Positions 58,351 through 64,000 of a stretch of 64,000 nucleotides of DNA are shown in pieces (positions within the stretch are counted from its first letter, which is position 1; every line of letters starts with the position of its first letter). Source of the DNA: Gnetum montanum (Eukaryota; Streptophyta; Gnetopsida; Gnetales; Gnetaceae). Under the pieces are notes generated by a model. It made no database searches and was not told where the DNA came from. It was given only the letters and a program-made list of their open reading frames with translations. The stretch covers positions 186,001 through 250,000 of the forward strand of contig MNCI01002119.1 of the NCBI GenBank assembly GCA_015680685.1, in the 5' to 3' direction. A program made the position numbers and the translations under genes.

Positions 58351-59440
58351 GACGGTTGGAGGGCTTACCCGAAAGACGTCGACAAAGAACACGAAACACC
58401 GGATTGGTAGAAGCAAGAACAACATCCATCCATGGCTACTCAAGGATTGCCCTGTCAACATGGAAAAGCAAAGCTGGAGGGAATGGGAGCTAGAATGGCA
58501 TGGTATGGAACAGGTTCGGAGAAGGTGTAGAATGAGGCAGGATGGAAGAGCATGGAATACGCTTACTACACGCACAGAAACGTACGCACACTTATGTGGA
58601 CAGGAATGCTTTCAGATGAGCGTAACGCATCAGCCTGAGATCTCTCTGTGACTGATTATAGCAGGAATGCTTGCAACAGGAGCATGGTGCATCACGTTTG
58701 TCATATCTCTGCTAAGGGGAGTGCGGAAAATGGATATTTGCGTATGTAGGTTTTGCGCATGGGAAGTGGGTGGTGGGGATGAAGGAAACAAGAGCTAAGG
58801 GTAGGATTTGTGAGAGGTACAGGCATGCCGATCTAAGTGGTCGGGCAAATCTGAGCAGCCATTTCAACACGCTGTTGTACTTCACTGCTCAGATGGACGC
58901 ACCTTTGAACGACATCCTCCAAGGCAAGTAACCTGCACCCACAAAAGAAAGCAGAGGATAATTGCTCATGCGAATAAGAGGCGAGGTTGTCGAAGCGAGT
59001 GCCGTTTGATGTGAGATAGAGCGATTGAGCTGTAGAGAAGGAGCTGGAGCATGTGGGCGGAGCTGCCAATCCTAACGATTGGCCCAGCATATCTTCGCCA
59101 AAAGGCATTAGACACAGTGCAGCTAACTAGTTGTATAGGGAACCAGCCAGATGAATTTGCGAAGCCGGTGTCCGATAGCGATGATTGGCAGAGGTTCCCG
59201 AGGCCATTGTCGACGAGGATTTTGTCGGGGCTCCGGCTGGCGAGACTAAACTCTCAGACGTACTACCACTGCAGCGGGCGCAGTGGCAGCATCTCTGAAA
59301 GATCAGTAAGATTCCTCTCAGCTTATCCAAGGAATCAGTAGGATGCTAGTGGGGTGGCGACGCTGGGACTGTCCCAATATCCCACCCCATTGGTTGTGCA
59401 GCTGTACAGAGATGATCACGCTCGCTTGATTTACATGACA
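58351..59440 (-). other. 3' untranslated region of element D
   Basis: This is noncoding. The block caatggggtgggatattggg (minus strand, near 59390) matches the gtggggtggggcat block in A. Frames on both strands lack known motifs. No gene is supported. Confidence 0.6.
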
Positions 59441-59960
59441 GTAGTCTGTAAGTCCCAGTTTTAAGTCCTGGTACACCGCCGTTACTGGTTTTAAGTCTCA
59501 GCAGACCATGGTCCCAGTTTAAAGTCCGGGCAGACCGAGAAGTGCTAGTTTTACGTCGTAGCAAACGGTGGTATGTCTGATTTATGGTCTCAGTAGACCG
59601 TGCTATGGATGTTAGTTTCATGTCATGACCTAGGGACAGATCTGTGCTAGTTTTACGTCTCATCAGATGGTTACTTACCTATGCCAGTTTAGTGTCGTGG
59701 CAGACGTGTGCAAAAGACGCCAGTTTTTCATCTTGGCGGACCTGTACAACATTGCCAGTTTTTCGTCTTAGCAGACGGTTGCAACCTGCCAGTTTAGCAT
59801 CATAGCGGACGATTATTGCCAGTTTAGCGTCGTGGCAGATGCATGCAAGGCATGCCAGTTTTACGTCGTAGCGAACGATCAGTGCCAGTTTAACGTCATA
59901 GCAGACGTTCGATGCCAGTTTAGCGTCGTAGCGGACGATTATTGCCATACCTGCTGTCGA
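59441..59960 (-). repeat. Minisatellite 3 of element D
   Basis: About eighteen units, on minus of the form gtctgctatgacgttaaactggc, with CG still present in many units (cgctacgacgctaaactggc). This is the best copy for deriving the ancestral unit. The open frames 59346-59663 and 59679-59963 are translations of the repeat. Confidence 0.93.
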
Positions 59961-59974
59961 CACCGTAGATGCTG

Positions 59975-61357
59975 CTAAATGTAATACCGCTTCAGATATA
60001 CATGATTTACAGGATTTGCTAATTCATTGTCGTTGGTGTCTGCTAATTTGAACGCTCCATTGTTGTACATGTCCACCACTAAGAAAGGGCCTTCCCAGTT
60101 TGCAGAGAACTTGCCTACTGGTTCACTTACGGCCTTAAGAACAAGATCTCCATTCTTAATCGGGCATTGTCGAAGGTTGTGGCGATGTTTCTGTCGCTTT
60201 TTGTCTTGATATCTTTCAATCGTGTCAAGAGCTTGTATCTGCTTCTCTTCCACTGAATCCAGATCTGCGATTCGAGACTCGGCGTGTTGAGCCTCATTTA
60301 TAACCGCGGAGAGGACCATTCTCAGAGAAGGGATTTGCAACTCAAGAGGCAGCACTGCTTCAGACCCGTAAACCAGGCTATAGGGCGTACTACCCGTAGC
60401 TGTCCTACATGTAGTACGATACGCCCATAGCACATAGAGGATCTGTTCGTGCCACCACCTTTTGTTGCTGTTGAGCATTTTCTTGAGCAGATTGATGATT
60501 ACTTTGTTCGTTGCTTCAGCTTGACCATTCGCTTGCGGGTAATAGGGGGAAGAAAAAGATTGTCTAATGCCTAGGTTATCACAGAAAGATTTGGTTTCTG
60601 TGCTATTAAACTGCGGCCCATTGTCGGTCACAATAGTCATCGGGAGACCAAATCTGGTTACTATGTTATCTAGGATAAAATGGTAAATCTGCTGAGATGT
60701 GATCTTCCGCAGGGGAACAGCCTCTACCCACTTCGTAAAATACTCAGTGGCGGTAATAATGAAGCTATGACCTGTGGAAGATTTCGGCATGATGGGGCCT
60801 ATAATGTCTAGCCCCCATCGTTGAAATGGCCATGTTATCAGTGTTGTATGCAATTCTGTGGGTGACGCGTGTATAAGATTTGCGTGACGCTGACACATGT
60901 CACAGGTTTTAACCTTCGTCAAGCAAACTTTTTCCATGCGTGGCCAGTAGTATCCTAAGCGATGGATTTTTAGGGCCATAGCCCGTGGTGCTACGTGGCC
61001 ACCACACAGTCCCTCGTGAACTTTGCCGACTATATGTTGTGCTTGGTTTTTTTCAACGCAAGTCAGCAGCACGCCATCAAAGGAGCATCTACAAAGGGTG
61101 CTATCCCTGATGATGACGTATTTCCTAGCCCGCTTACGGATTGCGTCTTTCTATGCGCGTGTTAATGCAAACGGTAGCTCGCCCTGTAAAAGGTAAGCTT
61201 TAATGTCGTCGTACCATTCAGGTGTGCTTTCCTCAAGAAGAGAGGAGATTTGTACCATTTGAATGATAGGATCTGTGCAATCTATAATCAATGTGGGGCA
61301 GGTGTCAAAAAGATGTGCAGGCATGTTCAAAGCTAGTGTTGCCAGTGCGTCGGCCAG
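59975..61357 (-). pseudogene. aRNH tail and integrase of element D (365-codon open integrase frame)
   Basis: The open frame from 61072 to 59975 holds a well-kept integrase, which joins element DNA to the host chromosome. Counting from its first Met, the zinc motif is His19, His26, Cys57, Cys60. The catalytic triad is Asp89 (WGLDIIGP), Asp150 (VTDNGPQF) and Glu186 (GQAEATNK), with the D-to-E spacing of 35 residues expected of the family. The C-terminus ends NPVNHVYLKRYYI. Upstream the same frame continues through one TAG at 61151-61153 to the truncated second RNase H (ADALATLALNMPAHLF). It lacks RT and a 5' LTR, so it is a fragment that could not move by itself. Confidence 0.92.
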
Positions 61358-63330
61358 TGGTGTCCATAGTTAAAGAGTGTCTAACAAGTATGTTAGTTTG
61401 TTAGGATGAGTCAACGTAGAAATTGGATGAATCGAATGTCAAGTGTGCTGGTGGAGTATGTTAATTAGAAACATGAGTTCTTGAATGCAAATTTTCATTT
61501 GGGATCCTTAAGCCTATGGTCCAATGTTAACCCTCAAGGCTAGAGCTAGAAAGCCCAACCACCAAGGATCATAGTGCAAGTATTCAGGTTATCATTTTGT
61601 GATCATATCACCTTGAAAGTTATCTTTTCGTGGATTCAAAGACTTACGTTGGCCCTTCCCTTAGATTAACTTGTTTAGCTTGAACATTTTCTCATCCTCA
61701 ATAGTATGTTTTCTAAGGATATGAGTAGTCAAATAGATGGTAGAGGATTAGGCCTTGTAAATACATTTTTTTCACTATGTGAAACTTTGTTTTTGGGTTT
61801 CATAGATGACTTTGGAAGTGTGTGGTTTTTGAAAAATCAATGCAGCTATCTAGAAGCCTATATCCTAGGAGGTGTTTCTATTTATCTTGCAAGGTGATTA
61901 TTTTAAATGTGTTCTAGTTTTCATGAATGTCCATTTTAGCTTAGGATGCCATGGTTCACATTCATGAATCTTGAGCTAATTCGAGAGATAGATGCCCCCT
62001 CCATGGTTGATAGATATGATTGATAGAGAAAGGCACATGGAGATGTGGACATGTTCTATGGTGTCTGTAGTTAAAAATTGTCCATTGAGTGTCCCTATTT
62101 CTTAGGAAGAGTTAACACAAAAATGGATGAATAGAATGTCAAGGGTGCTTGCAGAGTACATTAAATTAGAAACATGAGTAACTCAATTGAAATGTTCATC
62201 TTGGATCCTCAGGCCTTGGTCTAGCTTTAACCCTTGATGGTTGAGCTAGAAATCCTAGCCATCAAAGATTATGGCATAGATATTTGGGTTGGTGTTTTGC
62301 AATCATATCACCTTGAAAGTTATCTTTCATGGATTCAAAGGCTTATGTTAGCCCTTCCCTTAGAGTAACTTGTTGAGTTTGAACATTTGCTCATCCTTGG
62401 CATTTAGTTTTCCAAGGGTTAGCAGTAGTCAGATAGATGGTAGAGGATCATGGTTTGTAAATCCATTGTTTTGGCTACATGACACTCTATTTTTGGGTTT
62501 CATGAAGGAATTTGGAAATGTGTGGATTTTGAATGATGAATGTTGGTATTTGGAATCCTAGATCCTAGGAGGCATTTCTATTTATCTTATAGTGTGATTG
62601 TTCTAAATGTGTTAAAGTTTTCATGAATGTCCATTTTAGCCAAGGGTGCAATGGTCCTCATGGTTCATGTTCATGACTCTTATGCCAATTTTAGAGATAG
62701 ATCCCCCTCTGTGGTTGATAGATATGATTGATACAGAAAGGCTCATGGAGGTGTGGATGTGTTCTATGGTGTCTATAGTTAAAAAGTCTCCATTGAGTGT
62801 CCCAATTTCTTAGGATGAGTCAACATAGAAATTACATGAATAGAATGTCAAGGGTGCTGGCATAGTACATTAAATAAAAAATATGAGTGCCTCAATGCAA
62901 ATGTTCATCTTGGATCCTCAAGTTGTGGTCCAACATTAATCTTTAAGGCCAGAGCTAGAAAGCCTAGCCATTGAGGATTGTGGTGTAGGTATTCAGGTTG
63001 GAATTTCATGATCATATCACCTTGAAAGTTATCTTTTGTGGATTCAAATACTTACATTGGCCCTTCCATTGCAGTAACTTGTTGAGTTTGAACATTTGCT
63101 CATCCTCTGCAATAAGTTTTCCAAGGATTAGGAGTATTCGGATAGATGGTAGAGGCTCATGCCTCATAAATCCAACATTTTGGCTATGCAACACTCTATT
63201 TTTGGGTTTCACAGAGGACTTTGGGGATGTGTGGTTTCTAAACAGTGAATGTAGGTATCTAGAAGCCTAGATCCTAGAAGGTGTATCTGTTTATCGTCAA
63301 TGCAAATGTTCATCCTCAATGCAAATGTTC
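61358..63330. repeat. ~700-bp tandem repeat array, right block
   Basis: Landmark copies at about 61409, 62108 and 62817 keep the ~700-bp period of the left block. The block ends at about 63330 with two short copies of aatgcaaatgttcatc. No gene is seen. Confidence 0.88.
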
Positions 63331-63339
63331 ATCTTGGAT

Positions 63340-64000
63340 CCTCAAGGTGAGGGTGAGGGATAGAAACATACTTATCCTAAAGGAAAATGTCATTTCAAAG
63401 ATGTGGCTATAGTCAATCTTCAATTCACATTCATAATGTGATGATGTAGTTGCATGTTGCTCGAGATGACTCATGGTCTCACTTGTTGACTTAAGAGGGA
63501 GATTAGAACCATGTCTTAAGCATTGGTTCCATATGGTTGCATTGTTTAGACACATCCCTAATTGTGATGGTTGGATTAAGAATGGAAATATCCTCACCTT
63601 TGAGGAGAATGTGATTTTGAAGTGGTGCATACATTTAGTCTTTGCTTCGCATTCATAATGTAATGATAGTCACATGTTCTTCGTGACGACACATGGTTCC
63701 TCTTGTTGGGTTATGTCAAGATTCAAACCATGTTTTCAGCATTGGTTCTCAATGGTTGCATTGTTGTGACTCATCCCTCATCATGATGGTTGGATTAAGG
63801 ATGGAAACATCTTCATCCTCGAGGAGAATGTGATTCCAAAGTGTTGCCTACAGCTAGTCTTCATTCGGCATTTATCATGTGAAAAAAGTTGCATGTTCCT
63901 CTAGATGGCACATATTCCCTCTTGATGAGTTGAGATGAGATTCAAACCATGTTTTGAGCATTGGTTCATAGTGGTTGTGTTGCTAGGATGCATGCCTCAC
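63340..64000. repeat. ~220-bp tandem repeat, right block
   Basis: Units begin near 63403, 63628 and 63847 (225 and 219 bp) and share gatggttggatta and gaggagaatg. Their subtypes match, in order, 1-176, 38426-38640 and 38641-38860. The block runs off the window. Confidence 0.88.

Larger units (their letters stand above)
56885..61357 (-). mobile_element. Element D: youngest Tat-lineage copy, 5'-truncated, minus strand
   Basis: Its LTR end (tgtaacgacggaaaacg on plus) abuts the ~700-bp repeat word gttttccaagg. Read on minus, the order is aRNH end, integrase, minisatellite 3, 3' UTR, purine tract, 3' LTR. The element stops within the second RNase H at about 61357, so RT, antisense gene, gag-pro and 5' LTR are missing. 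CpG is frequent and damage is slight, in contrast to A, B and C. The flanking repeat positions differ by roughly 360 bp, so part of the repeat was lost with the 5' end. Confidence 0.92.

Noticed and set aside
58312-59341. Open frames on both strands in element D's 3' UTR and LTR edge
   Set aside because: They are not conserved in A, B or C. CpG-rich, less decayed DNA simply has fewer TAG stops.
59346-59963. Two repetitive open frames on the minus strand in element D
   Set aside because: They are translations of minisatellite 3 just downstream of the integrase stop.
50200-63330. Possible 5S rRNA gene within the spacer, as in some gymnosperms
   Set aside because: I looked for the 5S internal control region and ends in the spacer repeats and did not find them.

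Overview
The window is plant nuclear DNA made almost wholly of decayed repeats. No intact host protein gene was found. Large Ty3/gypsy elements of the Tat lineage (second, archaeal-type RNase H after the first), plant-style CHG/CpG decay and a complete but mutated 18S rRNA copy followed by a long ITS1-like stretch point to a large-genome land plant. A gymnosperm such as a conifer is the most likely host, but that is inference.

Layout. The substrate looks like a dead 45S rDNA unit. It has a ~220-bp tandem repeat (1-176, continuing at 38426-38930), a 5' ETS-like stretch (38931-39649), an 18S pseudogene (39650-41461) and ITS1-like sequence (41462-42290). After element C comes a ~700-bp tandem array (50200-56884 and 61358-63330), then the ~220-bp repeat again (63340-64000), in the same order of subtypes as at the window start. 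Element A (177-38420) sits in the first ~220-bp block with target duplication gtgca. Element B (19340-37960) is nested in A's 3' LTR with duplication ccaaa. A 2029-bp solo LTR (11608-13636) interrupts A's reverse transcriptase with duplication ggtat. Element C (about 42290-50199) has lost its 5' part and has an internal deletion. Element D (56885-61357, minus strand) is the least decayed: it is CpG-rich and keeps a 365-codon open integrase frame, but is cut off at the second RNase H.

Element plan. A and B share the order LTR, gag-pro, minisatellite 1, a 3.5-5 kb ANTISENSE gene, minisatellite 2, RT-RNaseH-aRNH-integrase, minisatellite 3, 3' UTR, polypurine tract, LTR. The antisense gene is the most interesting object here. 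It has its own TATA box, many exons with GT...AG borders kept between copies (a 32-bp exon in A and B; an 86-bp intron in B and C), a stretch resembling an FCP1/NIF-type HAD phosphatase fold with its nucleophile position altered, a larger unrecognised domain, and an acidic C-terminus. All copies are broken by stops. The antisense orientation would protect its introns from being spliced out of the sense genomic RNA, so a host gene could be carried with its introns. The sense gag-pro and RT frames are separated by this module and may have been joined by removing it as an intron, as proposed for Ogre-type Tat elements.

All homology statements come from reading the sequence by eye; no database or alignment program was run.
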